Positions 1 through 8,914 are shown, counted from the stretch's first letter. The stretch is 64,000 nucleotides of DNA from JAEUOS01 sp040382235 (GCA_040382235.1 JBEIFV010000009.1:11784-75783); one strand, 5' to 3'. Translations and numbers: made by a program. Notes: generated from the letters alone by a model not told the origin.

Positions 1-1233
1 GCGCATTGCCCCAAGGTACGCGCATGGGTATGCCTGGCCGAAGCGGAACACACGCCGGTGATTGAAGGTGTGGCTAACGTGCAAAGCTACGAAGACCTGA
101 TCGCACCGGCGAGCGAAGTGTTCGCCTGGCCCTCATTCGATGAGCGCAGCGGCGCGGCCCTGTGCTACACCTCGGGCACCACAGGCAACCCCAAGGGCGC
201 GCTGTATTCGCATCGCGCCATCGTGCTCAACGCGATCACCATCTGCATCCCGGGCGCGCTGGGCTTGTCTGCCCAGGAAGCGATCCTGCCGGTGGTGCCG
301 ATGTTCCACATCAATGCCTGGTGCATTCCCTATGCGGCGCCGGTGGCCGGCACCAAGCTGGTGCTGCCCGGCCCGAAGCTCGACGGCGCCTCGCTCTACG
401 AGTTGATGGAGTCCGAAGGCGTGACCGTCTCCGCTGGCGTGCCGACCATCTGGCAGGGCCTGATCGCACATCTCGATGCCAACCAGCTGAAGTTTTCCAC
501 CATGCGCCGCACCGCCACCGGCGGCTCGGCGATGCCGCTGGCGCTGATCGCCAAATTCAATGATGCGTACGATGTCGACGTGCGCCACGGCTGGGGCATG
601 ACCGAGACCACCGCGGTGGCCACTATGGGCGTGCTCACCGCGCAGCAGAAGGCGCAAATGTCGCCCGCAGAGCGCCACGCCCTGATCGCCCGGCAAGGCA
701 AGAGCGTGTTCGGCATCGAGATCAAGGTGGTTGACGACACCGGCGCCACCCTGCCGCGTGACGGGGTCTCGCAGGGCGAGCTGATGGTGCGCGGCCAGTG
801 GATCCTCTCGCGCTATTTCAAGGGCGAGGCCTCGCCCCTGGTCGATGGCTGGTTCCCCACCGGCGACATCGCCGTGATCGCGCCGGACGGCGTGATGCAG
901 ATCCGTGACCGCACCAAGGACGTGATCAAGACCGGCGGCGAATGGATCAGCTCGATCGAACTCGAAACCACCGCCATCGCCCACCCGGCGGTGGCGATGG
1001 CGGCGGTGATCGGCGTGAAGCACCCGAAATGGGACGAGCGCCCGCTGCTGTTCATCGTGAAAAAGCCTGGCCAGAGCCTGGAGAAAGAAGAGATCCTCGC
1101 CTTCCTGGCCGAGCGGGTGGCCAAGTGGTGGGTACCGGATGACGTGGTGTTTTTGGACGCACTACCGGTGGGCGGCACCGGCAAGGTGCAGAAGGCGGAG
1201 TTGCGCAAGCAGTATGGCGGGGTGTTTGGCTGA
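1..1233 (+). CDS. AMP-dependent acyl-CoA ligase, 5'-truncated by window edge
   Basis: This is the C-terminal 410 residues of an ANL-superfamily ligase that activates a carboxylic acid to acyl-AMP and then acyl-CoA. The frame is open from base 1, so the start lies upstream. Visible motifs are the ATP-binding P-loop (TSGTTGNPKG, bases about 172-201), the adenylate motif GWGMTET, the hinge region GWFPTGDIAVI followed by DRTKDVIKTGGEW, and the catalytic-lysine region GGTGKVQK near the C-terminus. The arrangement resembles medium/long-chain fatty acyl or methylmercaptopropionyl-CoA ligases. The exact substrate cannot be read from sequence. Confidence 0.9.
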   Translation, partial: AHCPKVRAWVCLAEAEHTPVIEGVANVQSYEDLIAPASEVFAWPSFDERSGAALCYTSGTTGNPKGALYSHRAIVLNAITICIPGALGLSAQEAILPVVPMFHINAWCIPYAAPVAGTKLVLPGPKLDGASLYELMESEGVTVSAGVPTIWQGLIAHLDANQLKFSTMRRTATGGSAMPLALIAKFNDAYDVDVRHGWGMTETTAVATMGVLTAQQKAQMSPAERHALIARQGKSVFGIEIKVVDDTGATLPRDGVSQGELMVRGQWILSRYFKGEASPLVDGWFPTGDIAVIAPDGVMQIRDRTKDVIKTGGEWISSIELETTAIAHPAVAMAAVIGVKHPKWDERPLLFIVKKPGQSLEKEEILAFLAERVAKWWVPDDVVFLDALPVGGTGKVQKAELRKQYGGVFG

Positions 1234-1338
1234 GCTGCGGGCCCACGCCACGCGGCATATCCTCGCCCCGCCCCCCCGAAACCACCAAAGCAGTCGCGCT
1301 CCGGCACCAACACCGACGGCTGCGCGTCATTACTACAT

Positions 1339-1399
1339 TTGACATTTTTTCATAATTGAGTCATCTTATTAGTTAATTTTGAATATTTTTACTAATAAG
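1339..1399 (+). promoter_or_regulatory. AT-rich promoter/operator of the hipBA-like operon
   Basis: An AT-rich island precedes the HipB-like gene. It has a consensus -35 hexamer TTGACA (1339-1344) and a perfect 9-bp inverted repeat, CTTATTAGT (1365-1373) and ACTAATAAG (1391-1399), separated by 17 bases. The left arm covers the expected -10 position and the right arm ends 7 bases before the ATG. HipB-type antitoxins repress their own operons at such dyads, so I infer this is the autorepression site. No clean -10 hexamer is visible. Confidence 0.55.
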
Positions 1400-1406
1400 T
1401 TATCTC

Positions 1407-1706
1407 ATGCCGAAAGTAAGAGCATTCGAAATTGCGCCACTGCCGTTTGAAGTGAGCGCTTCGCTGCAGGCGCTTGGCCACCGCATTGTGATCGTCAGGA
1501 AAAGCCGCCGCTACTCGCAACGGGTCTTTGCCGACATGCTGGGCGTGGCCCCGGCGACGCTGGTGGCCATCGAACGCGGCGCACCAACGGTACAGATCGG
1601 GCATTACGCCCGCGCCTTGTGGATGCTCGATATCGGCGACGCGAAATTGGGCGGATTCGGCTCTCCCTCGCAGGGCCTGGCCGACGGCGACGCGTCCGCG
1701 CCGTGA
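1407..1706 (+). CDS. HipB-like helix-turn-helix antitoxin
   Basis: A 99-residue protein with a Cro/C1-type helix-turn-helix at about residues 25-75 (SRRYSQRVFADMLGV, then PATLVAIERG). It lies directly upstream of the HipA-like kinase, and its TGA stop overlaps the hipA ATG by one base. The expected role is to bind and neutralise HipA and repress the operon through the dyad just upstream. The C-terminal tail (after about residue 80) is low-complexity. The helix-turn-helix and the context support the assignment; no symbol is given because sequence identity to E. coli HipB is not evident. Confidence 0.8.
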   Translation: MPKVRAFEIAPLPFEVSASLQALGHRIVIVRKSRRYSQRVFADMLGVAPATLVAIERGAPTVQIGHYARALWMLDIGDAKLGGFGSPSQGLADGDASAP

Positions 1707-3040
1707 TGACCACCGCGCCGGTGCACGTATGGTTGCCGGGCGAGGCAAACCCTGTCGTGGCCGGCACATTCACCGACGATCCGATTTCCGGCAGCGGGCG
1801 GTTTCAATACGCCCCTGCTTACCTGCAAGCGGCGCATCCCGCGCTGGCGCCGGACATGCCGCTGCGAACGCGCGCCCTGATCATCAGCGGCCCACAGCCG
1901 GTCTTTCCGCTGTTTCTCGATGCCGGACCGGATACGTGGGGGCGGCATCTGCTGGCGCGCCGCCTCGAACGCGAGGTGAACGCGATCGAGGCCCTGACCC
2001 TGTGCCCGACCGACGGCGTCGGCAACCTGGCGCTGGGTGAATTGACGCCGCAGCGCACACAGGTTCTGTCGATCGCCGAGTTTCTGGCGATCCTCACCGA
2101 ACTCAAGGCCGGCAGTATCGCCACCACCGACATCGAGGCGCAGGTGCTGGAGGCGACACAAAACGGCACCAGCCTGGGTGGCACCAAGCCGAAACTCACG
2201 GTCACCCGCGACGGTGTGCAGTACCTGGCGAAGTTTCCCGAGCGCGGCGACAACCGCTGGCTGCCGCATATCGAGTGCGCGATGCTGAAACTGGCGCGCG
2301 AATGCGGCGTCAACACCTGCGCCGCGGAGGTCTGGTCGCTGCCGCAGACCGCCGCCCTGCTGGTCACGCGCTTCGACCGCGCGGTGCTGCCGGGGCGCGC
2401 GGGTACCGGTCGGCACGGCTACATCAGCGCGCACGCGCTGCTGCGCGTTGACCAGAAGCCGCCAACAAGCGGCGAAGCGCTGCAATATGGAACCACGGGA
2501 TTCAGCGGATCGGCGCTGCGCAAGAGTTATGTGTCGCTCGCCTCCGACATGGCGAAATGGTGCGGCGGCCAGAGCGCGCATCGTGCGGAGCGCCGCGAAC
2601 TGTGGCGACGCATCGTCTTCAACGCCCTGATCCGCAACCTGGACGATCATTCGAGGAACCATGGCCTGTTGTGCCACGACATGCGACAGCAGCGCTGGCG
2701 CCTGGCGCCGACCTTCGACCTGGTGCCCGCGCCAGCAACCGTGCAGGCAGCGGCGCTGGCCATGGCCTATCGCTACGTTCCGCCACGCCACCGTGGCCGC
2801 GTGCCGACACCGGCGCGCCTGGTGACGCAAATCGGCGCCAACGACCTGTTGGCTGCGGCGACCGAGCATTATGGTTACGAGTTGGCGGAAGCAAGGGACC
2901 AACTCGCACTCGCGGCGAACCTCGTGGCAGAGCGCTGGCGGCCGCTGATGCAGGCTGAAGGGGTGCCGCAAGCCGAAGCCGAGAGGTTCGCGCACACCTT
3001 CGACGCCGCGCGCGATTTGCGGGCCGGCACAAGCCTGTGA
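1706..3040 (+). CDS. HipA-like serine/threonine kinase toxin
   Basis: A 444-residue HipA-family kinase. The family's best-known member phosphorylates glutamyl-tRNA synthetase and induces persistence. Visible features: an N-terminal HipA subdomain, the phosphate-binding loop GTSLGGTKPK (about 154-163), the catalytic-loop segment NLDDHSRNH (about 311-319) and the metal-binding DFG-like FDL (about 337-339). Length is normal. The ATG at 1706 gives a one-base overlap with the antitoxin stop, indicating translational coupling. The frame stays open upstream into hipB, but the coupled ATG is preferred. All key motifs look intact, so the toxin is probably functional. Confidence 0.85.
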   Translation: MTTAPVHVWLPGEANPVVAGTFTDDPISGSGRFQYAPAYLQAAHPALAPDMPLRTRALIISGPQPVFPLFLDAGPDTWGRHLLARRLEREVNAIEALTLCPTDGVGNLALGELTPQRTQVLSIAEFLAILTELKAGSIATTDIEAQVLEATQNGTSLGGTKPKLTVTRDGVQYLAKFPERGDNRWLPHIECAMLKLARECGVNTCAAEVWSLPQTAALLVTRFDRAVLPGRAGTGRHGYISAHALLRVDQKPPTSGEALQYGTTGFSGSALRKSYVSLASDMAKWCGGQSAHRAERRELWRRIVFNALIRNLDDHSRNHGLLCHDMRQQRWRLAPTFDLVPAPATVQAAALAMAYRYVPPRHRGRVPTPARLVTQIGANDLLAAATEHYGYELAEARDQLALAANLVAERWRPLMQAEGVPQAEAERFAHTFDAARDLRAGTSL

Positions 3041-3117
3041 CCTGTTGCGCTTACGATACTGCCGCACGATGACTCATCAACAATTCCGCGCTTCCCATCA
3101 ATAACAGAGGTGACAAC

Positions 3118-4086
3118 TTGAACCACATCAAGACCCTGGTCCGCTTGACCGCCGCGCTGTTGACAGCAGCCACATCGCTTGCGATCGCGCAAGACTTTCC
3201 CGCCCGACCGATCACCTTGGTCGCACCCTTCCCGGCGGCGTCGGTCACCGACACCGTGACCCGTACCCTGGCGCTAAGCCTGCAGGAAGTGCTCGGCCAA
3301 TCGGTGGTGGTGGAAAACCGCGCCGGCGCCCAGGGCACGGTGGGCGCGGCCCATGTGGCGCGCAGCAAACCCGATGGCTACACCCTGCTTGTGGCCTCAT
3401 CCGGCATGTTCGTGGCCAGGAGCTTTTACAAGACCCTGTCCTATGACCCGATGGAGTCGTTCCAGCCGGTCACGGGCATCGGCTCGACTTCGATGATGTT
3501 CATGGTGCCCGAGGCTTCACCGATCCGGTCGATCGATGACCTGACCCGCGCCGCGCGCGCCGACGGCGGCAGTGTCAGCATCGGCTTCGGCTCGCCCAGC
3601 GGGCAACTGGCGCTGTCGCTCTATTCCACCGCGGCCAAGGTCAACCCGGTGCCGGTGGCCTATCGCGGCATCCCGCAAACCCTGACCGATCTGCTCGGTG
3701 GGCACGTGAAGGTGGCGATTGTCGATGTGGGAAACGGCGTGGCGCAGATCAATTCCGGGAAGATGCGCTCGATCGCGATCTCCGCCCAGGCCAGAAGCCC
3801 TGCTGCACCCAACGTACCGACGCTCGAAGAAGCGTTTCCGAATGTGGGTGTATCGCTGGAGACCATCATCGCGATTGTGGCGCCGGCCGGCACGCCGCCG
3901 GCCGTGGTGCAGGCACTCAACAACGCGCTGTTGACGGTGCTGGCCAAGCCGGAGGTGAAGGCGCGCTTCGCCAGCCTCAATACCGCCATGCTTCCGCTGG
4001 GCACAAGCGCCCTGGTGCAGCGCTTGAAGGGCGACAACCCGAAGTGGGAAGCGCTGATCAAGAAGGCGGGTATCGAGCAGGAGTGA
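3118..4086 (+). CDS. Bug/TctC-family periplasmic substrate-binding protein
   Basis: A 322-residue tripartite tricarboxylate-transporter-type receptor that binds small carboxylates in the periplasm. It has a signal peptide ending near AIAQ (residue 25), the family opening RPITLVAPFPA and the loop motif DGYTLLV. The start is read as TTG because AGAGG lies 7 bases upstream and no in-frame ATG is nearby. No TctA/TctB membrane genes are in the window, so it is an orphan receptor, as is common in Burkholderiales. A decayed paralogue of its 3' part lies at 5229-5474. The ligand is unknown. Confidence 0.88.
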   Translation: MNHIKTLVRLTAALLTAATSLAIAQDFPARPITLVAPFPAASVTDTVTRTLALSLQEVLGQSVVVENRAGAQGTVGAAHVARSKPDGYTLLVASSGMFVARSFYKTLSYDPMESFQPVTGIGSTSMMFMVPEASPIRSIDDLTRAARADGGSVSIGFGSPSGQLALSLYSTAAKVNPVPVAYRGIPQTLTDLLGGHVKVAIVDVGNGVAQINSGKMRSIAISAQARSPAAPNVPTLEEAFPNVGVSLETIIAIVAPAGTPPAVVQALNNALLTVLAKPEVKARFASLNTAMLPLGTSALVQRLKGDNPKWEALIKKAGIEQE

Positions 4087-4407
4087 GGGCGAGCCCACAC
4101 CATCTGCCGTCATTGAATCTCGCGCGATTGCTTTGCGCGGCCGGCAGGGCGACGTCAGCTCGATCTCCGCGTCGCCAATCCTGGCCGCATTCATTCACCG
4201 CGTGAAAGTCAACATCAGGCGCATATCGACTTTCGGACTGCTTGACTGCCTGCCCGACACGCCGCCTGTATCGAAGGGCTTGGGGAATTCGCTTCCGGCC
4301 TCGCTGTCTGCTCGCGTTTGCCGCCGGAAAGCAAGCTGGAGCAGGCTGACCTTGTCCGGCATGCATCGCATCTCTTTTTCAGCGCGCACCGGCTGCGCGC
4401 TGGCGGA
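4087..4407. other. Intergenic region, nothing recognised
   Basis: About 320 bases between the TctC gene and the decayed hepT. Short open frames exist on both strands but none has a ribosome-binding site, family motif or codon pattern that I would defend. I see no terminator-like hairpin with a T-run. Confidence 0.5.
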
Positions 4408-4749
4408 CTATTCCGTTTTCAACAGTGCTTCGATCGCTTCGATCAACTTTGGCAGATCGTCCGCCACCACGCTCCATACCAGCTTGTTGCTGATGGTGGC
4501 GTAACCGTGAATCAATACGTTACGAAAAGCGATGATGCGAGGTGCATCCGGAACCTGCAGAACCAGCGCGGTGTCCACCTTGGCCAACTTGCCAAGCGCC
4601 TCGCCGATAATCTCGAATTGACGCTCGACACCCGAGCGCAGCAATGCTTCCTGCTGGTATTGCTCGAAGGTCTTGCCACGACAGAATTCCTAGATCAGGC
4701 CGGCAGCCTGGCGAATATCGAACAGGAATTTCCCGGACTCAGCCTTCAT
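4408..4749 (-). pseudogene. hepT: HepT-like (DUF86) toxin gene interrupted by an amber stop
   Basis: Reading from ATG 4747-4749 gives a HepT-like protein of the usual length (113 codons) except that codon 20 is TAG (plus-strand CTA at 4690-4692), followed in frame by EFCRGKTFEQYQQEA and the rest of the domain. The HEPN RNase motif R-x4-H is intact in RNVLIHGY. A one-base change from CAG (Gln) would explain the stop. Restart is possible at TTG 4642-4644, giving 78 residues that still contain the R-x4-H motif. The ATG overlaps the 3' end of mntA by 11 bases, the usual arrangement. It could be an inactivated toxin, a reinitiated short form or a sequencing error. Confidence 0.75.
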
Positions 4750-5056
4750 AAACCAGTTGTTTGCTGGCTTCGACCGATTTGCGGAAATACGGATTGCCCA
4801 GCGAATCATGGGTGATCAGGTCGACCGGCTTGCCGAAGATCCGCTCCAGCTTTTCCTTGAATCCGAAAAACACAGCCGAAAAACCTTGAACCGGCGAGTC
4901 GCCGAAATCCACCAACAAATCCACATCGCGCGCCGACGCCGGGGAACGCACCGATGAACCGAATACTTCCAGCCTTCGAATGCCGAATTCGCGACATGCA
5001 TCGAGAACCAGATTGTGGTGCGGAAGCGTGAACATCTTGGGAACCGCTTGAACCAT
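4739..5056 (-). CDS. mntA: MntA-like minimal nucleotidyltransferase antitoxin
   Basis: A 105-residue minimal nucleotidyltransferase with the hallmark GSS...DVDLLVDF (GSx10DxD, residues about 33-50). In HepT/MntA systems this enzyme AMPylates and inactivates the HEPN toxin. It is the first gene of the pair and overlaps hepT by 11 bases. ATG 5054-5056 was chosen; an internal Met eight residues on (MFTLPHHN) is also possible. With hepT carrying a stop, the antitoxin may be the only intact member. The pair sits between a TctC gene and its damaged duplicate. Confidence 0.85.
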   Translation of the reverse strand: MVQAVPKMFTLPHHNLVLDACREFGIRRLEVFGSSVRSPASARDVDLLVDFGDSPVQGFSAVFFGFKEKLERIFGKPVDLITHDSLGNPYFRKSVEASKQLVYEG

Positions 5057-5228
5057 GCGGCGCGCAGGTTGGTCAGGATTTCCACATCATATTCCAAGTG
5101 GTGCGATTCGCCTTGGGCAGAGCGCGTCGGACGTCCCGACCGCCGCTGATCGATAATGCACCTGATGCTGCGGCGAGCGATGGCTCAATGCTGGATCAAG
5201 AGGATGGAACCGGCATATTTGCCGAAAG

Positions 5229-5474
5229 CCGGATCTATCGGGCGGCCATGTGAAGGTTGCGATTGTGGCGCCGGCCGGCACGCCGCCGGCAGTGGTGCAG
5301 GCGCTCAACAACGCGCTGTTGGCGGTGCTGGCCAAACCGGAGGTGAAGGCGCGCTTCGCCAGCCTCGATACCGCGATGCTGCCGCTGGGCACTGGCGCCC
5401 TGGAGCAGCGCTTGAAGGGCGACAACCCGAAGTGGGAAGCGTTGATCAAGAAGGCGGGAATCGAGCAGGAATAG
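5229..5474 (+). pseudogene. Truncated, internally deleted TctC paralogue
   Basis: The 3' third of a TctC gene closely related to the one at 3118-4086. It shares GHVKVAI and the whole C-terminal stretch from APAGTPPAVVQ to AGIEQE with only a few substitutions. Relative to the full gene it lacks exactly 156 bases (52 codons): in the intact gene GCGATTGT occurs at 3715-3722 and 3871-3878, and in this copy the two are collapsed into one at 5259-5266. Upstream of about 5229 the similarity fades and there is no signal peptide or N-terminal lobe. It cannot make a functional receptor. Confidence 0.85.
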
Positions 5475-5490
5475 GGCTGCAACGGCGCCT

Positions 5491-6186
5491 TCAGGACTCC
5501 TCATCCGGCTTCGACGAGACCCGCGTACCCACCGCCGGCAGGTTGCCTACCCGCCCCACCAGTGCCCGCAGTGTCGGCTGGCCGGTTTTCTTCAGCAAGC
5601 CGCGCACATGGGAGCGCGCCGTGTTCAACGCGCAGCCGGCGCGCTCTGCCGCGGCGAGTACGCCACCGCCTTCGCACAAGAGGGCAAGAAGCCGCTCCTC
5701 GGCATGCGTGAGGTTGTGGGCGCGCGCGAAAAAATACAGGCCCAGCCCGCTCTCCTCCTGGTTTTTCTCGAACACCAGCGCGGCCGCCGGCACCTCCCAG
5801 GAGGGCAGTGGCAGCACCGCGATATCCGTGGCGCCCGCGCCCCACCCAAGAGCGATGTAGCTTCTGCGCCCGCTGCGCGTGACCTCGATCGCCTGATCCA
5901 GAACATCGGTGTCCTCGCGCGTCGCCGCCTCGATCACACCGCCCATCACCTGCAGCCTGCCGCGCCCGTGCAGCCGGGCCAGCGCGATCCTGCTGGCGTA
6001 CAGGACATGCCTCTGCAGGTCGACCACGGCCACGCCGAACGACAGTTCGTCGAGCAGCGCCACCAGGCTTGACTGATTGAGCGCGGACAAGCCCGCGCCC
6101 GACAAGGGCTGCGGTGCCGCGCGAGACGATGCCGGGTTTTCACCCACAACCTCGGCCTCCGGGGTTTGCCGCGCGTCTCGATACAT
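5491..6186 (-). CDS. LuxR-type transcriptional regulator with PAS-like sensor region
   Basis: A 231-residue regulator. The middle (about residues 40-160) resembles a PAS-like region (LLDELSFGVAVVDLQRHVLYA), and the C-terminus (about 160-220) is a LuxR-type helix-turn-helix (NLTHAEERLLALLCEGG, then ALNTARSHVRGLLKKTG). The start at 6186 is chosen because AGGAAAGGGG lies 7 bases upstream; the frame continues further 5' without a better site. It lies back-to-back with the response regulator gene at 6417, so a shared divergent promoter region is possible. The signal and targets are unknown. Confidence 0.75.
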   Translation of the reverse strand: MYRDARQTPEAEVVGENPASSRAAPQPLSGAGLSALNQSSLVALLDELSFGVAVVDLQRHVLYASRIALARLHGRGRLQVMGGVIEAATREDTDVLDQAIEVTRSGRRSYIALGWGAGATDIAVLPLPSWEVPAAALVFEKNQEESGLGLYFFARAHNLTHAEERLLALLCEGGGVLAAAERAGCALNTARSHVRGLLKKTGQPTLRALVGRVGNLPAVGTRVSSKPDEES

Positions 6187-6416
6187 GATCCAGCCCCTTT
6201 CCTGCATGCTCGCGGCAACCGACCGCCGGTCGCCAACCTGGCCTGAAGCTTGCGCCGTACCTCGCCGCAATACAATCCGCCGATCGGCATAGGCTGCAGT
6301 GCCGGGCCTGTAGAAGGCCAGCTGGCTGAACTTTGGTTTATAACCATGGCAGATGACAGGTCGACCCCGTATCCCGTACTCTCGGGCAATACCAGTCCAC
6401 CCCGGGGCCCGCCACT

Positions 6417-7106
6417 TTGCAAGTTCTGCTGATCGACGACCACACTCTGTTCCGCCGCGGGCTGCGCATGCTGTTGCGCGACCTGGACGACAGTCTCGAT
6501 GTCAGCGAGGCCTCGCACCTGGAGGAGGCCCTGGGTCTGCGCGGCAGCAGCTTCGACCTGGTGCTCCTGGACATGAACATGCCGGGGCGCAACGGTCCGG
6601 GCATGATTCCACTGATCCGCGAAACGTTCGCGACGGCCGCCGTGGTGGTGGTCTCGGGCGAGGATGCGCCGGCGGTGATCCGCGAGGCGATTGCGGCCGG
6701 CGCCTCCGGCTACATTCCAAAGACGTCGACGCCGGAGCTCATGCTGGGCGCGCTGCGGCTGGTGCTTGCCAACGGTGTGTACCTGCCGATGGAGCTCATT
6801 GCCGGCACAGCGCCGGCCGGCGCTCGCGCGCCTGCGGCCACGCCCTTGCCACGCGCAGCCATGGCGCTTGCGGACACACCACCGCCGCCCAACCCGCTGG
6901 CGCCGAACGCACCATTCCTCACCGCCCGTCAGTGGGAGATCCTGCGCCAGGCGCTGCGCGGCGTGCCCAACAAAGTGGCGGCCGACCGGCTTGGCATTGC
7001 GCCCGGCACGGTGAAATCCCATCTTTCGACGATCTACCGCGCACTCAATGTGCGCAACCGCGTCGAGGCGGTCTACGTGGTGGCCAAGTTCGGAATCACT
7101 CCTTGA
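6417..7106 (+). CDS. NarL/FixJ-family response regulator
   Basis: A 229-residue response regulator: receiver domain 1-120 with acidic pocket DD (7-8), phosphoacceptor Asp52 in LLDMNMPG, conserved Ser/Lys (VVSG, PKTS), a Pro/Ala-rich linker, and a LuxR-type DNA-binding domain (about 167-228, LTARQWEILRQAL and GTVKSHLSTIYRAL). It starts with TTG at 6417 and has a weak ribosome-binding site. Its stop overlaps the start of the sensor kinase, so the two are almost certainly a cognate pair. Target genes cannot be read from the sequence. Confidence 0.88.
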   Translation: MQVLLIDDHTLFRRGLRMLLRDLDDSLDVSEASHLEEALGLRGSSFDLVLLDMNMPGRNGPGMIPLIRETFATAAVVVVSGEDAPAVIREAIAAGASGYIPKTSTPELMLGALRLVLANGVYLPMELIAGTAPAGARAPAATPLPRAAMALADTPPPPNPLAPNAPFLTARQWEILRQALRGVPNKVAADRLGIAPGTVKSHLSTIYRALNVRNRVEAVYVVAKFGITP

Positions 7107-8914
7107 GCCTGGCGCGACCGGGCGCAGCGACGGGTTCCGCGGCACACGGCGCGGCGGCCACGGCACAGCCTGCGCCCCTGCCAGGCGCATGGGCGGATGA
7201 GCCGGACCGCCACGAGGCCCTCAACCTGCAGTTCACGGTCAACCAGTCGATCCGCAATTCCGCCAGCGTATGGATCATCGTGGTCTTCATCGCTGCTGCA
7301 GGCTACCCGGCCTTCGGCGCCATGCACGTCGGTGCCTGGGTGGTGATCGTGGGCGCCGCGGCGGCCTTGCGCAGCCGCCTGCTGCGGCCGGCCATGCAGC
7401 TCGATACGGTATTGGCCAACCCGCCGCTGTGGGCGCGCCGCTATGCCTGGCTGACCATCGCCATGGGCGCGGCCATCGCCATCGGCCCGCTCACACTTTT
7501 TCCCGCGGCCTCGGACCTGCTGCGCATGTACCTCACGCTGATTTTCTGTACCTGGGCCGCAGGCTCGCTGGCCTCGGTGGGTGGGCGCCCACGCGTGTTC
7601 GGCCTGTATCTGGGCCTGTTTGTGGTGCCGGTGGCGGTGGGCTGGATCGCATCCGGCAGCGTCTACACGATCGAGGTGCTGCTGCTCCTTGCGTTGTTCT
7701 CGGCCATCATGTTCAACTTCGCGCGCAACTTCGCGCTGCAGGTGCGCCAGGGCATCGACATTCGTTTGCAGAACGACGCACTGGTCGCGCGCCTTGATCA
7801 TGCCCGCATCGCCGCCGAGGAAGCCAACATGGCGAAATCGCGCTTTCTGGCGGTGGCCACGCATGACCTGCGCCAGCCCCTGCATGCCCTGACCCTGATG
7901 AACGGCATGCTGATGCGCGCACGCTCGCCCGAGCAGGTGGCGGAGATCACGCGCCAGATCGGCCGCGCCCTGGGCACCCTGGAGCGATTGTTCACCTCGC
8001 TCCTGGAACATTCGCGTCTGGAAACCGGTGGCACCACACCCAATCCGGCCTGGTTCAGCGGTGCGCAACTGCTGGACCGCCTGGCCGGCGAGTTCCGTCC
8101 GCGGGCGCAGGAAAAGGGCCTGCGGCTTTCGATCGGCGCCTGCGAATGGGCGATCCACAGCGACGCGCAGTTGTTCGAGCGCATGTTGCGCAACCTGCTG
8201 GACAACGCGCACAAGTTCACCATCGCGGGCGCGGTGAGCGTGACCACCCGGCTGGAGGAGGCCGGCCTGGTATTCGCGGTGGCCGATACCGGCCCCGGCA
8301 TCGCGGCGAACATGCATGAAGAAGTATTCAAGGAATACGTGCAGGGTGAAGGCGCGCAGCGCAACGAGGGTTTGGGGCTGGGGCTGGCGATCGTGCGCCG
8401 CCTGGCTGACTTGCTGGGCCTCACGGTACAGGTGACGGACAATCCAGGCGGCGGCGCCATCTTCGAGGTGCGGGTACCGGCCGCGCAGGTCCGCCGCGAC
8501 CATGACCTGGAAGCCGAGCAAGACCCGGAAGAGGACGAGATCGACCTGCGTGGCCTGCGGGTGGTGTATATCGACGACGACCCGCATGCCCGCGACGCCA
8601 CCCGCCTGCTGCTGGAAGACTGGGGTTGTGTGGCCCTGGTGGCAGGTGACATCGACCAGGCGCTCGCCGCAAGCCTTGGCTCCGAGCCGGATGTGGTGAT
8701 CAGCGACTATTCACTGGGCGGCGGCGACACCGGCCTTGCGGTCATCGGGCGCTTTCGCGAACGCCATGGAGAGGTGGCAGGCGCCCTCGTGACCGGCAGT
8801 GTCGCACCTGAAACGCTCGCGCTTTTCGAGACCATCGAGTATCCGGTGCTTTTCAAGCCGGTGAATGCGGCGGAATTGCGGAGGTTGCTGGAGGTGTTCA
8901 AGTCGATTGATTGA
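7103..8914 (+). CDS. Membrane hybrid sensor histidine kinase with C-terminal receiver
   Basis: About 603 residues: an N-terminal membrane region (about 55-205, hydrophobic helices, no large periplasmic loop), a coiled linker, the H-box FLAVATHDLRQPLHA (His about 254), N-box DNAHKFT, G1 DTGPGIA, G2 GLGLGLAIV, then a receiver domain (YIDDDPHARD, phosphoacceptor in VISDYSL, conserved Lys in LFKPV). There is no in-frame ATG near the 5' end. TTG 7103-7105, overlapping the response regulator stop by 4 bases (TTGA), is the best start. The hybrid layout suggests relay or self-regulation ahead of the upstream NarL-type regulator. Confidence 0.85.
   Translation: MSLARPGAATGSAAHGAAATAQPAPLPGAWADEPDRHEALNLQFTVNQSIRNSASVWIIVVFIAAAGYPAFGAMHVGAWVVIVGAAAALRSRLLRPAMQLDTVLANPPLWARRYAWLTIAMGAAIAIGPLTLFPAASDLLRMYLTLIFCTWAAGSLASVGGRPRVFGLYLGLFVVPVAVGWIASGSVYTIEVLLLLALFSAIMFNFARNFALQVRQGIDIRLQNDALVARLDHARIAAEEANMAKSRFLAVATHDLRQPLHALTLMNGMLMRARSPEQVAEITRQIGRALGTLERLFTSLLEHSRLETGGTTPNPAWFSGAQLLDRLAGEFRPRAQEKGLRLSIGACEWAIHSDAQLFERMLRNLLDNAHKFTIAGAVSVTTRLEEAGLVFAVADTGPGIAANMHEEVFKEYVQGEGAQRNEGLGLGLAIVRRLADLLGLTVQVTDNPGGGAIFEVRVPAAQVRRDHDLEAEQDPEEDEIDLRGLRVVYIDDDPHARDATRLLLEDWGCVALVAGDIDQALAASLGSEPDVVISDYSLGGGDTGLAVIGRFRERHGEVAGALVTGSVAPETLALFETIEYPVLFKPVNAAELRRLLEVFKSID

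Noticed and set aside
133..1023. Long antisense frame opposite the acyl-CoA ligase
   Set aside because: Codon-position GC pattern and motifs are on the plus strand; the antisense frame has a His/Arg/Gly-rich composition typical of a shadow.
6353..7102. Extension of the histidine kinase frame upstream across the response regulator
   Set aside because: This part is Arg/Ser/His-rich shadow of the regulator gene in another frame; the coupled TTG at 7103 is the realistic start.
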